From the NCBI RefSeq assembly GCF_004362525.1, contig NZ_SNXS01000004.1, forward strand, positions 646,839-710,838: DNA of 64,000 nt, given 5' to 3'. How positions within the stretch are numbered: position 1 is the stretch's first letter; every line of letters starts with the position of its first letter. The notes beneath the pieces were generated by a model that was given only the letters and a program-made list of their open reading frames with translations, ran no database searches and was not told the origin of the DNA. The DNA is from Roseateles toxinivorans (GTDB lineage Bacteria > Pseudomonadota > Gammaproteobacteria > Burkholderiales > Burkholderiaceae_C). A program made the translations under genes and the position numbers. Positions 22,066 through 31,493 of the stretch are shown piece by piece.

Positions 22066-24698
22066 TTCGTCAGTTCCGGCGCCACTCGCGGCATCCGGAA
22101 CACAAACCGGCAGCCCTGGCCCGGGGCGCTGTGCAGCTCGACCTGGCCGCCGAGCACGCCGGTGACGATGTTGTAGACGATGTTCAGGCCGAGACCGGTG
22201 CCGCCACGGCCCATCTTGGTGGTGAAGAAGGGGTCGAAGGCGCGGCGGCGGACTTCTTCGCTCATGCCCACGCCGTCGTCCTCGACGACCAGCTCGTAGT
22301 CCTGCTCTGACAGGGCGCGGGCGCTGATGCGCAGCAGGCCCTGCTCGCGGCCCTCGAAGCCGTGCAGCAGCGCGTTGAGCATCAGGTTGCTGAGCACCTG
22401 ACCCAGCGGGCCAGGGAAGCCGTCAAGGGGATCTTCCAGCTCGATCGCAGTTTCGATGCGGTAGGGCGTTGACTTCCAGCGCGCCCGCATCAGGCTCAGC
22501 ACGTCATCGACCACCGACTGCAGCGTGAAGCGGCGGCGCTGCACGCTGGTCTGATCGACCGACAGCTGCTTGAAGTGCGCCACCAGCTCGTTGGCCGTGC
22601 CCAGGCCATGGAGCATGATCTTGGCGGCCGTGCCGGCGTCCTCCAGATAGGCCTCCAGTACCGAGCGCCGCAGGCTGTTGTCGGCAAAATGGCGGCGCAC
22701 CTCCCGGGTGCGCTCGTCCATCGTCGATGCGGTGGTCAGGCAATTGCCCAGCGGCGTGTTGAGCTCATGGGCCACGCCTGCCACCAGCGAGCCCAGCGCG
22801 GCCATCTTCTCGGAGCGCAGCAGCTCGTCCTGGGCCTGGCGCAGATGGGCGAGCGCCTCGCTGAGTTCGGCCGTGCGGGCCTGCACCCTTGACTCCAGCT
22901 CGGCATTGAGCTGGCGCAATTGCTGCTCGGCCTGGCGCTGCGCGCTGATGTCGCGGGCCACGCCCAGAAAACCCAGCGGGCTGCCGTCGGGTGCGCGCAC
23001 ATGGGACACGCTCAGCGACACGGCCAGCGGGTGCCCATCCTTGTGGCGGTAGGTCCACTCGCGGGTTTCGCTGCCTTGCTCGGTGGCCCTCAGCACAAAG
23101 GTCTCGAAATCCTCCACCTTGCGACCCACCTCGATGCTGAGCTCGGCGGCACGGGCCGTGACCTCATGCTGCAGATGCAGCAGGGCCGGATTACGGCCCA
23201 GCATCTCATGCTCGGCATAGCCCAGCATGCGCTCGGCGCCGCGGTTGAACAGAATCATGCGGCCTTCCATGTCGGTGGCGATGATGGCGACCTCGACCGC
23301 AGCATCCAGCACCGCCTGCAGCCGGTCACGGGCCTGCAGCAGGGCTGTCTGCGATTCACGCAAGGCGGCCTCGGCCCGCTTGGCCGCGGTGATGTTGCGG
23401 CCGGTGCCACGATAGCCCTGGAAACGGCCCTGGGCGTCGAACACCGGCGCACCCGACACACTCACGTAGCGCAGCTCGCCGTTGCCGGTGTGCTGGGCAT
23501 ATTCGAAGTCGCGGAACGGTTGACGCCGCAGCAACAGCGCGCGGTGCTCCTCCCAGTCGGTGCCGGGCATCAGATTGGGCGAGTCCCAGCGCAAATGGCC
23601 CAGCACATTCTGCGAGGGCACCTCGGTGGACTCCTCTGCGGCACGTGACACAAAGGTGAAGCGCAGATCGGCATCCTGCTCCCAGACCCAGTCGCTGGCC
23701 AGCGCCGCCATGCTGCGAAATCTGGCCTGCGACTCTTCGAGCTGCTCCCGCGCCACGCGCCCCTGCTCGATCTCGTCAAACAGGGCCGCGTTGCGCTGGC
23801 GCAGCGCGAGCTGCTGGCGCATCAGCAGGGCCAGCAGGGCGCTGACCAGGGCGCCACCCAGCAAGGCGGCCAACACATCGGGGGCCAGCCAGTTCGATGC
23901 GGTCTGCCAGCCGCCCTGGGGCACCGCCAGCAGGGCCCAGTTGGCGCCGGGCAGCTGCGCCATCTGTATCACCGGCGCACCATCCCGCATCGCGACCGGA
24001 CCCCATAGGTGTTTGCCGGGGCGGCCCGGCGTATCGGCCTCGAACAGGGCCAGCTCCAGCGGGCCCCTGTCGCTCAGGCCGCTGCTGGCCACGAATTGCT
24101 GCAGATCGGCCACCACCGACACCACGCCCCAGTAGCGCCGGCCCTCGGGAAGCGTGGCGTCGCGCAGAAACACCGGCGTGCGCTGGATGATGCCCTGGCC
24201 ACCCTGGATCAGCTTCAGCGGCGCCGCAATCACCGGCCGCCCCAGCCGGCGGGCCTCGCGCACCTGCTGCCATTGCTCGGGCAGGCGGCGATAGTCCAGG
24301 TTCAGCACCTGCTCATTGCCCTGCAGCGGGAAGACATGGCGCACCACGTCATCAGGTGCGGCGCTGACGCTGCGGATATGGGGCAGGTGCTTGATGGCCC
24401 GGGCGATCAGGTCGGCGAAACGCTGGGCCGAAAGATCGCCATCGAGCTGGATCATGGCCTCCAGGCTCTGGGTCGGGCTGAACGTGGCCTGGGCGGTGGC
24501 CTCCAGCTTCAGTCGCAGCAGGGCCAGCTCGGCCTCGACCCGGCTGCGCGCCTGCGCCACATCGTTCTGCTGGTGCAGGCGCAGCAGCACGATCACGATC
24601 AGCACGGTCAGGGCAGCGCTCAGCAGCACCGGCCAGTATGCCCATGGCCTTCCTGGCCAGAGGGCCGGAACGGGCTGGGGCGGCGGTGGGCGGGTCAT
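22062..24698 (-). CDS. Membrane sensor histidine kinase with CHASE and PAS domains
   Basis: 878 residues. A transmembrane helix near residues 20-40 ([19 protein letters not shown]) and another near 270-295 flank a periplasmic region of CHASE type. Two PAS/PAC units follow ([16 protein letters not shown] and [18 protein letters not shown]), then a coiled coil, the HisKA H-box with His644 in [11 protein letters not shown], and a HATPase domain with N-box [10 protein letters not shown] and G-boxes DDGVGM and GTGLGL. No receiver domain and no response-regulator gene nearby, so it is an orphan kinase. Convergent with purL with overlapping stops. Confidence 0.92.
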
Positions 24699-24759
24699 CC
24701 TCGGCGCATGTCGGGGGGCTTGGGTTCAAGGTATCACAGGCTGCGGCTAGACTGCCCCG

Positions 24760-25524
24760 GTGTTGACCCCTGCCCGCCACATATATCAGCCCCTGACACC
24801 GAACCACGCGCAGCCGCGCCACGCACGGCTGGACGTTTTGCGTGGCCTGGCCATGCTGTGGATGACGCTGTTCCACTTCGGCTTTGACCTGAATCACTTC
24901 GGCTGGATTCGCGCAGACTTCTACCGAGACCCGTTCTGGACCTGGCAACGCACCTGCATCGTCAGCCTGTTCCTGCTCTGTGCCGGCATCGGCCAGGCGG
25001 TGGCGGTGGGCCAGGGCCAGTCCTGGCCCCGCTTCTGGCGCCGCTGGGGGCAGGTGGCCGTATGCGCGCTGCTGGTCTCGCTGGGCTCGTGGCTGATGTT
25101 CCCGCGCAGCTTCATCAGCTTTGGCGTCTTGCATGGCATGGCGGTGATGCTGTTGCTGCTGCGCTGGGCCGCGCCGCGGTTGCCGACGGTCCTGCTGGTG
25201 GCTCTGGCGCTGCTGGCCCTGGCCGCTCCGAGTCTGTGGCAGCACCCCTGGTTCGACACCCGCTGGACCAACTGGCTGGGCCTGATCACCCACAAGCCGG
25301 TGACCGAGGACTATGTGCCGGTGCTGCCCTGGCTGGGTGTGATGCTGCTGGGGTTTGTGCTGGGCCGCTGGCTGACCGCCCGCGCGGCCTGGCTGGAAGG
25401 CCCTGTGCCGCGCGGGCTCTCACCGCTGGCCCGGCTGGGCCGCTGGTCGCTGAGCTACTACATGCTGCATCAGCCGGTGCTGATAGCTGCACTGTCGCTG
25501 CTGCAGTGGCTGCGGCTACCATAG
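24760..25524 (+). CDS. DUF1624/heparan-alpha-glucosaminide acetyltransferase-like membrane protein
   Basis: 254 residues, starting at GTG (a TTG follows directly; no upstream ATG). The beginning RLDVLRGLAMLWMTLFHFGFD is the signature of the DUF1624 membrane acyltransferase-like family, with the conserved His after the first helix. About seven hydrophobic helices follow, with SYYMLHQPVLI near the end. Family members are thought to move acyl groups to sugars across the membrane; the substrate here is unknown. Three bases separate it from rlmB, so the genes probably share a transcript. Confidence 0.8.
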   Translation: MLTPARHIYQPLTPNHAQPRHARLDVLRGLAMLWMTLFHFGFDLNHFGWIRADFYRDPFWTWQRTCIVSLFLLCAGIGQAVAVGQGQSWPRFWRRWGQVAVCALLVSLGSWLMFPRSFISFGVLHGMAVMLLLLRWAAPRLPTVLLVALALLALAAPSLWQHPWFDTRWTNWLGLITHKPVTEDYVPVLPWLGVMLLGFVLGRWLTARAAWLEGPVPRGLSPLARLGRWSLSYYMLHQPVLIAALSLLQWLRLP

Positions 25525-25527
25525 CGC

Positions 25528-26274
25528 ATGAGTGCTCAAAAAATCCTGTTCGGCTTCCATGCCGTGACCGTGCGGTTGAAGACCGCCCCCCAGTCGATCG
25601 TCGAAGTCCATGTCGACGCCACGCGGCGCGACCAGCGCATGCGTCAGTTCGTCGAGCGCGTCAAGGAGTCCGGCGTCAAGCTGTTCGACAGCGACGATGA
25701 CCGCCTCAACAAGATCTGCGGCAGCAGCCGCCACCAGGGCGTGGTGGCCCGGGTGCAGGCCCTGGCCCAACAGCATTCGCTCGACGATGTGCTGGACGCC
25801 GTCGAGGGACCGCCGCTGCTGCTGGTGCTGGACGGCGTGACCGATCCGCACAATCTGGGCGCCTGCCTGCGGGTGGCCGATGGTGCCGGAGCGCATGCGG
25901 TGATTGCGCCCAAGGACAATGCGGCCGGCATCAATGCCACGGTGGCCAAGGTGGCCAGCGGCGCGGCCGAGACCGTGCCCTACTTCATGGTCACCAACCT
26001 GGCCCGGACCTTGAACGAGCTGAAGGAGCGCGACATCTGGGTCATAGGCACCTCGGACACCGCCACCAAATCGCTGTACGAACTGGACCTGAAGGGTCCG
26101 GTGGCCCTGGTGCTGGGCGCTGAAGGGCATGGCATGCGTCAGCTGACCGGCAAGACCTGCGACGAACTGGTGCGCGTGCCGATGAAGGGGGCGGTCGAGA
26201 GCCTGAATGTCTCTGTGGCCGCGGGCGTGTGTCTGTACGAGGCGCTGCGCCAGCGGGAATCGCGCGAGGCCTGA
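25528..26274 (+). CDS. rlmB: 23S rRNA (guanosine-2'-O-)-methyltransferase RlmB
   Basis: 248 residues. N-terminal substrate-binding domain (FGFHAVTVRLK at its start) and a SpoU/TrmH knotted methyltransferase domain with motif 1 DPHNLGACLRVAD, motif 2 LVLGAEGHGMR and motif 3 SLNVSVAAGVCLYE. RlmB methylates G2251 (E. coli numbering) in the peptidyl-transferase P-loop. The length and the N-terminal domain favour RlmB over other SPOUT members. Tight spacing on both sides. Confidence 0.95.
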   Translation: MSAQKILFGFHAVTVRLKTAPQSIVEVHVDATRRDQRMRQFVERVKESGVKLFDSDDDRLNKICGSSRHQGVVARVQALAQQHSLDDVLDAVEGPPLLLVLDGVTDPHNLGACLRVADGAGAHAVIAPKDNAAGINATVAKVASGAAETVPYFMVTNLARTLNELKERDIWVIGTSDTATKSLYELDLKGPVALVLGAEGHGMRQLTGKTCDELVRVPMKGAVESLNVSVAAGVCLYEALRQRESREA

Positions 26275-26277
26275 TCC

Positions 26278-27036
26278 ATGCCGATGCGCGAGCAGGCCCG
26301 GCTGGCCATTCAAGCGGCCCACGAGGCAGTTGCCGCGGCCGGACGCATCGTCGTGCTCAGCGGCGCCGGCATGTCCAGCGAGAGCGGCATCCCGACCTTT
26401 CGCGATGCGCAGACCGGCCTCTGGGCTCGCTTCGACCCGATGCAGCTGGCCAGTACCGAGGGTTTTCGCTCCGATCCGCGCCTGGTGTGGGATTGGTACG
26501 CGGAACGCCGCGCCGGCGTGCGCGCCGCCGTGCCCAATGCCGGCCATCTGGCGCTGGCCCGCTTTGCCGCCGCGCGCCCGGGCCGTTTGCAGATCATCAC
26601 GCAGAATGTCGACGACCTGCATCAGCGCGCTGGAAGCCCCGATGTGATACGCCTGCATGGTGACATCCTGCAAAGCCGCTGGCTGGACCCCTGCCGGGCC
26701 CCAGAACCCTGCGATCCGGCCACCGCCGAACCCGAGCGGCCGCCGCATTGCACGCAATGCGGCAATCTGCTGCGGCCGGCGGTGGTCTGGTTTGGCGAGC
26801 AGCTGCCGCCCGATGCACTGACCCGCGCCGAGAGCCTGGCCCGGCAGTGCGATCTGATGCTGGTGGTCGGCACCTCGGGCACCGTCTATCCGGCTGCGGG
26901 CCTTGCCAGCCTGGCGCGTGACGCCGGGGCCATGGTCCTCATCGTCAACCCCCATGCCAGCGATCTGGACGCGGTGGCCCATCAGTGCCTGCGCGGCACG
27001 GCCGCGGCGGTGCTGCCGCTGTTGTTCGGGGACTAA
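26278..27036 (+). CDS. NAD-dependent protein deacylase, sirtuin
   Basis: 252 residues. NAD-binding motifs [14 protein letters not shown] and [12 protein letters not shown], catalytic His in RLHGDI, and a structural zinc site from the pairs CRAPEPC and CTQC. The helix WYAERRAG contains a YxxR arrangement that in class III sirtuins (SIRT5, E. coli CobB) binds succinyl and malonyl groups, so a desuccinylase or demalonylase activity is predicted alongside deacetylation. The first zinc pair has five residues between cysteines rather than two. Start codon follows the rlmB stop by 3 bases. Confidence 0.92.
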   Translation: MPMREQARLAIQAAHEAVAAAGRIVVLSGAGMSSESGIPTFRDAQTGLWARFDPMQLASTEGFRSDPRLVWDWYAERRAGVRAAVPNAGHLALARFAAARPGRLQIITQNVDDLHQRAGSPDVIRLHGDILQSRWLDPCRAPEPCDPATAEPERPPHCTQCGNLLRPAVVWFGEQLPPDALTRAESLARQCDLMLVVGTSGTVYPAAGLASLARDAGAMVLIVNPHASDLDAVAHQCLRGTAAAVLPLLFGD

Positions 27037-27071
27037 ACTCGGCCCATCGCAGACCCATCAAAGACACCACC

Positions 27072-27704
27072 ATGTCCGTCATCGAAGTCCACCACCCGCT
27101 CGTCAAGCACAAGATCGGCCTGCTGCGCGAGGACAATATCTCGACCAAGAAGTTCCGCGAGCTGACCGGCGAGATCGCCCGCCTGCTGGCCTACGAGGCC
27201 ACTGCCGACTTCCCGCTGGAGAAGACCACGCTGCAGTGCTGGAGCGGCCCCACCGAGGTGGACCAGATCTCCGGCCGCAAGGTCACCGTGGTGCCGATAC
27301 TGCGGGCCGGCCTGGGCATGCTGGACGGCGTGCTGGACATGATCCCGAATGCCAAGGTCAGCGTCGTCGGCCTGTCGCGCAACCATGAGACCCTGCAGCC
27401 CGAGCACTATTTCGAGAAGTTCGTCGGCCATCTGGACGAGCGCACCGCGCTGATCGTCGACCCGATGCTGGCCACCGCCGGGTCGATGATAGTGACCATA
27501 GATCTGCTGAAGAGCCGTGGCTGCAAGGACATCCGGGCCCTGGTGCTGGTGGCTGCGCCCGAGGGGGTCAAGGCCCTGCAGGCCGCCCATCCCGATGTGC
27601 GCTGCTGGACGGCGGCCATCGACAGCCATCTGAACGAGATCGGCTACATCATCCCGGGCCTGGGGGACGCCGGCGACAAGATTTTCGGAACCAAAGAGGG
27701 TTGA
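27072..27704 (+). CDS. upp: Uracil phosphoribosyltransferase
   Basis: 210 residues, the usual size. The PRPP-binding loop is [13 protein letters not shown], and the C-terminal uracil-binding segment reads [16 protein letters not shown]. It salvages uracil to UMP. The ATG is fixed by the conserved beginning ([13 protein letters not shown]). Last gene of the run from 24760, followed at once by a long palindrome that probably ends the transcript. Confidence 0.97.
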   Translation: MSVIEVHHPLVKHKIGLLREDNISTKKFRELTGEIARLLAYEATADFPLEKTTLQCWSGPTEVDQISGRKVTVVPILRAGLGMLDGVLDMIPNAKVSVVGLSRNHETLQPEHYFEKFVGHLDERTALIVDPMLATAGSMIVTIDLLKSRGCKDIRALVLVAAPEGVKALQAAHPDVRCWTAAIDSHLNEIGYIIPGLGDAGDKIFGTKEG

Positions 27705-27707
27705 ACT

Positions 27708-27753
27708 TGTAGCCCGGCTGCAATCCGGGGCCCCGGATTGCATCCGGGCTACA
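27708..27753. repeat. 46-bp palindrome between upp and chromate transporter
   Basis: Inverted repeat with a single mismatch around GGGGCCCC; the arms read TGTAGCCCGGCTGCAATCC. The motif TAGCCCGGATGCAATCCGGG occurs as a dispersed REP-like element in many proteobacteria (general knowledge, no search done). It begins 4 bases after the upp stop and contains the stop codon of the convergent transporter gene, so it probably works as a bidirectional transcript end. Confidence 0.75.
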
Positions 27754-28306
27754 CGAGTCCCAATGCCCCGACCACCCCACCAAGCAGCACCAGCCACACC
27801 GGGCTGATCCGCGTCTTCAGCATCATCCCCACCGTCACCGCCAGTAGCACCAGCACCGCCGCCGGCCGCGAGCTGTCGCGCAGATAGGGCGTGGCCAGCA
27901 CCCAGCCGGTGGCGATCAGCAGACCCAGTATCAAGGGCGCCAACCCTTGCGTGAAGGCACGCACGCCGCGGGTCTCGCGCCGCGCGCGGCCCCAGCGGGT
28001 GGCGACCAGGGCCAGGGTGGTGGAGGGCAGCAGGATGCCGGCCATTGTCGCCAGCGCGCCCAGCGGGCCGGCCACATTCCAGCCGAGCACGGCAACGAAC
28101 AGGATGTTGGGCCCGGGCGCGGCCTGGGCCAGCGCGATCGAGCTGCTGAACTGGGTGTCGCCTATCCATTGGTGCTCAACGACCAGGTAGCGGTGCATCT
28201 CGGCCGTGGTGGTGATGGCGCCACCGACGGCCAGCATCGACAGCAGCAGGAAGTGCCCGAACAGCTGCAGCAGGTCGGCCGGGCTCAGCACTGCGATCGG
28301 CGTCAT
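27749..28306 (-). CDS. chrA: Chromate transporter, second half (short-chain CHR)
   Basis: 185 residues with about six hydrophobic helices. The CHR-domain motif AQAAPGPNILFVAVLGW lies near residue 55. It corresponds to the C-terminal half of two-domain ChrA. The start overlaps the stop of the first-half gene by ATGA, indicating coupled translation of a heterodimer. Predicted activity is export of chromate (or a related oxyanion) driven by proton motive force. The stop codon lies inside the palindrome after upp. Confidence 0.83.
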   Translation of the reverse strand: MTPIAVLSPADLLQLFGHFLLLSMLAVGGAITTTAEMHRYLVVEHQWIGDTQFSSSIALAQAAPGPNILFVAVLGWNVAGPLGALATMAGILLPSTTLALVATRWGRARRETRGVRAFTQGLAPLILGLLIATGWVLATPYLRDSSRPAAVLVLLAVTVGMMLKTRISPVWLVLLGGVVGALGLV

Positions 28307-28869
28307 GGCCTGAGCCTCGTCCAGGCGGCGAACATCGCCAGACTGCCCAGGCCCAGGATGACCCAGATCAGCGGCAAGCGCAGCAGCGCAATGGCGGCAA
28401 AGGTCAGCACCGCCAGGCCCAGGCACAGGGTCAGGCCCAGCACATTGAGCTTCAGTGAGGGCAGCAGCTTGATGCCGGTGGCCAGCACCAGGCCGGCCGC
28501 CACCACGCCCATGCCGCGCAGGGCGCCGGCCACCACCGGCCGGCTCGACAGCTCGCCATACAGGGCGGCCAGGCCCAGCACGATGAAGGAGGGGAACAGC
28601 AGCATGCCCGCGCAGGCGGCAAAGGCGCCGCGCCAGCCGAAGAAGCGGTCGCCGACCATCAGCGACATATTGACGATGTTCGGCCCGGGCAAGACCTGGC
28701 CCACAGCCAGCAGCTCGACGAATTCGGCCTGGCTCAACCAGCCCAAGCGCTCGACCAGCTCGCGCTGGGCCACCGGCAGCACACCTCCAAACCCCTGCAG
28801 CGCCAGCCGGTTGAAGGCCCAAAACAGGACCCAGGTAGATGCCGGGCCCGGATGCGCCGGTTCAATCAA
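28303..28869 (-). CDS. chrA: Chromate transporter, first half (short-chain CHR)
   Basis: 188 residues, about six helices; QGFGGVLPVAQREL and AVGQVLPGPNIVNMS are the motifs of the N-terminal CHR domain. There is no ATG in a suitable place; the TTG at 28869 overlaps the TGA of the dehydrogenase gene, so translation is probably coupled to it. Paired short-chain CHR proteins like this are known from several bacteria and form the functional unit together. Confidence 0.82.
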   Translation of the reverse strand: MIEPAHPGPASTWVLFWAFNRLALQGFGGVLPVAQRELVERLGWLSQAEFVELLAVGQVLPGPNIVNMSLMVGDRFFGWRGAFAACAGMLLFPSFIVLGLAALYGELSSRPVVAGALRGMGVVAAGLVLATGIKLLPSLKLNVLGLTLCLGLAVLTFAAIALLRLPLIWVILGLGSLAMFAAWTRLRP

Positions 28870-29873
28870 CGCAGAACCTTCAGTGCGTCCGGATTGACGA
28901 TATTGCTGGGCGTGCCATTGACGAAGTTGACGACGTTGTCAAAGGCGGCGTTGAAGTAGAGCTCGTAGCTGTCCTGCTCGACGTAGCCGATATGCGGCGT
29001 GCAGACGGCGTTTTCCAGGCGCAGCAGCGGGTGACCCTGCAGTATCGGTTCGCTCTCGAACACATCGACGGCGGCCATGCCGGGGCGGCCGCGGTTCAGC
29101 GCCGAGACCAGGGCGTTCTCCTGCAGCAGCTCGGCGCGCGAGGTGTTGACGAACAGCGCCGCAGGTTTCATCCGCGACAGGTCTTCGAGGCTGATCATGC
29201 CGCGCGTGTCCTCGTTCAGGCGCAGATGCAGGCTCAGCACGTCGCAGGTCTCGAAAAAGGCCTCGCGGGTGTCGGCGCCCTGGTAGCCGTCGGCCACCGC
29301 CTTGGCCCTTGAGGCCTCGCTGCCCCAGACCAGCACCTGCATGCCGAAGGCGCGGCCGAAGCCGGCCACCATCTGGCCGATCTTGCCGTAGCCCCAGATG
29401 CCCAGGGTCTTGCCGCGCAGCACCATGCCGACGCCAAAATTGGGCGGCATGCCGGCGGCCTTGAGCCCCGACTGCTGCCAGGCACCGTGCTTGAGGTTGC
29501 CGATGTACTGCGGCAGGCGCCGCATCGACGCCATGATCAGCGCCCAGGTCAGTTCGGCCGGCGCCACCGGCGAGCCGACGCCCTCGGCCACCGCGATGCC
29601 CTGGCGCGTGCAGGCGTCCAGATCGATGTGCGAGCCGATGCGACCGGTTTGCGAGATCAGCTTGAGTTTGGGCAGCTTTTCGAGCAGTTGGCGCGGGAAC
29701 TGGGTGCGTTCGCGTATCAGCACCAGCACGTCGGCGTCGCGCAGGCGCACCGACAACTGGCCTATGCCCTTGACCGTGTTGGTGAAGACCTTGGCGTTCA
29801 AGGGCTCCAGCTTGCTGGCGCAGTGCAGCTTGCGCACCGCGTCCTGGTAGTCGTCGAGGATGATGATATTCAT
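28866..29873 (-). CDS. D-2-hydroxyacid dehydrogenase family protein
   Basis: 335 residues. The catalytic-domain start MNIIILDDYQDAV and the NAD-binding loop GIWGYGKIGQMVAGFG are clear; the catalytic Arg is in VNTSRAELL, Glu in FESEPI and His in CTPHIGYV. This subgroup (beginning IIILDDYQD) is common in Burkholderiales and usually lacks an assigned substrate; glyoxylate/hydroxypyruvate reductase-like or phosphoglycerate dehydrogenase-like activity is possible. It leads the transcript that continues into the chromate transporter genes. Confidence 0.88.
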   Translation of the reverse strand: MNIIILDDYQDAVRKLHCASKLEPLNAKVFTNTVKGIGQLSVRLRDADVLVLIRERTQFPRQLLEKLPKLKLISQTGRIGSHIDLDACTRQGIAVAEGVGSPVAPAELTWALIMASMRRLPQYIGNLKHGAWQQSGLKAAGMPPNFGVGMVLRGKTLGIWGYGKIGQMVAGFGRAFGMQVLVWGSEASRAKAVADGYQGADTREAFFETCDVLSLHLRLNEDTRGMISLEDLSRMKPAALFVNTSRAELLQENALVSALNRGRPGMAAVDVFESEPILQGHPLLRLENAVCTPHIGYVEQDSYELYFNAAFDNVVNFVNGTPSNIVNPDALKVLR

Positions 29874-29981
29874 GGTGTGTAGGCTGCATTCTGCCCGCAC
29901 CTTGAGGCCTTCTCGACGCGCGCTGCACAAAAGGCGACGACTCGTTACCATCTCGCGCACCTCAAACCCACGGAGACTTCC

Positions 29982-30488
29982 ATGACCATTTCCATGTACT
30001 CAGCCAGCGTACCGGTATTCGTCAAACTGCTGAGCAATACCTTGAAGTGGCTGGACAAGGCCGAACAACACGCCGAGGCGAAGAAGTTCGACACCAGCGT
30101 CTACCTGGGCCTGCGTCTGGCGCCCGATATGCTGCCGTTCACGCGCCAGATCCAGATCGCCAGCGATGCCGCCAAGGGTTGTGTGGCGCGGCTGGCTGGC
30201 ATCGAGAACCCTAAGTGGGAAGACAAGGAAGCCAGCCTTGCCGAGTTGCGCGAGCGCATCAGCAAGACGATCGCCTTTGTGCAATCGGTGACGCCGGCGC
30301 AGATCGATGGCTCGGAGCAGCGGGCGATCGAGATCCCGACACGCGCCGGCGAACCGCTGCGCTTTGACGGCGAGACCTATCTGAAGCACTACGCGCTGGC
30401 CAACTTCAACTTCCACCTGAGCATGACCTATGCCCTGCTGCGGCATGCGGGGGTTGACCTGGGCAAGAAGGATTTCCTGGGGGGTTGA
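29982..30488 (+). CDS. DUF1993 family protein
   Basis: 168 residues. MTISMYSASVPVFVKLL and the late FHLSMTYALLRHAGVDLGK segment fit the DUF1993 family, which I recall as part of the DinB-like four-helix superfamily. The His in TYLKHYALANFNFH could contribute to a metal site. The function is unknown. Single gene, divergent from the dehydrogenase by 108 bases and facing a hypothetical gene. Confidence 0.82.
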   Translation: MTISMYSASVPVFVKLLSNTLKWLDKAEQHAEAKKFDTSVYLGLRLAPDMLPFTRQIQIASDAAKGCVARLAGIENPKWEDKEASLAELRERISKTIAFVQSVTPAQIDGSEQRAIEIPTRAGEPLRFDGETYLKHYALANFNFHLSMTYALLRHAGVDLGKKDFLGG

Positions 30489-30508
30489 GGCCGGGCCGGT
30501 CGGAGAGC

Positions 30509-30850
30509 TCAGGCGCTCTTCATCGGAAACACCCGCGCCAGCGCTTCCTGCAGCGCCTGGCGGTGCTGGTCGCCGCGCAGATGGTCCAGCGGCAGGCTGG
30601 CCAGCAGGCGGGTGTGCATCAGCCACAGTTCGATCGGCTCGGCGGCCTGGCGCACATATTCCTGCAGCGCCTGGCCCTCGCTGCCCTGCACCTCGGCCGC
30701 GGCGCGCATGAAGCTCATCTTCAGATCAACGAAGCCGCGACGGGCACCTTGGCGGGCACGTCGCTCGTCGGGCCTGCCCACCTTGGCGAAAGTCCAGGGC
30801 GGCAGGAAGGCGGGAATGTCGCGCAGTGTCAGTTCCATGCTCATGTCCAT
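30509..30850 (-). CDS. Hypothetical protein
   Basis: 113 residues behind a strong ribosome binding site (GAGGAG, 7 bases before ATG). Mostly helical and rich in Arg, Leu and Ala; no signal peptide, membrane segment or known motif. The stretch PIELWLMHTRLLASLPLDHLRG is the most structured. It follows another unknown gene by 38 bases on the same strand, so the two are probably co-transcribed. I do not recognise the family. Confidence 0.6.
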   Translation of the reverse strand: MDMSMELTLRDIPAFLPPWTFAKVGRPDERRARQGARRGFVDLKMSFMRAAAEVQGSEGQALQEYVRQAAEPIELWLMHTRLLASLPLDHLRGDQHRQALQEALARVFPMKSA

Positions 30851-30888
30851 TGCGTGCTCCTCGGGTATCGATGAGGTCGGTGTCGGAC

Positions 30889-31347
30889 TCAGTGGCGGAT
30901 TCGTCGGCCCGACCGGCCAGCCCCCGGCCGGGCCGGGAACATCTGATTGATGCCGTGCATGCGCAACTCGGCCTCGCCCTGATCGTGGGCGCGGGCCACC
31001 ATGTTGTAGACGGCCGGGCGCAGATGCCAGAGGTCGCGCAGCGAACGGCTGCGCTTGATGCGCGCCAGCAGGGCCTCGACGTCGTCGCGGTGGATGTCGT
31101 CCAGTTGGGCGATGAAGCGTGCCCGCATCACGGGCAACTCGTCATGGGCACCGATGCCTCGGCTGTGGCCTATGGCATCCCAGGCGTCGGTCTCACCGGG
31201 CATCCAACGCAGCAGGGTCTGGAAGAAGGAGTCGCCCCGGTACAGCGACGGCGGGTTGATGCTGGCCTGCCAGCGGCCAATGTCGGCGCGTTCGCGCGTC
31301 GGCGGGGCGGTGGGGCGAAGCCAGCGGGTCAGCAATCGATTCAGCAT
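30889..31347 (-). CDS. Hypothetical protein
   Basis: 152 residues, with many Arg and His. There is no leader peptide. LYRGDSFFQTLLRWMPGETDAWDAIGH and a helical ALLARIKRSRSLRDLWHLRPAVYN are visible; the protein ends in a basic tail (PGAGRSGRRIRH). No known motif. First gene of a two-gene unit, divergent from the penicillin acylase gene. Confidence 0.6.
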   Translation of the reverse strand: MLNRLLTRWLRPTAPPTRERADIGRWQASINPPSLYRGDSFFQTLLRWMPGETDAWDAIGHSRGIGAHDELPVMRARFIAQLDDIHRDDVEALLARIKRSRSLRDLWHLRPAVYNMVARAHDQGEAELRMHGINQMFPARPGAGRSGRRIRH

Positions 31348-31493
31348 GAGCGGATTCTGGGCAGGCGGGCCGGACCCTGAAAGGCCGAATAGCCGCCCAA
31401 TGAGGGGCCAGATTTCGTGACAAATGGCATAAGCACCGATGCGCGGGCCGCGCGTCGCCGCTAGGCTGGCAGTTCAAGTACAGAGGGGAAGCT

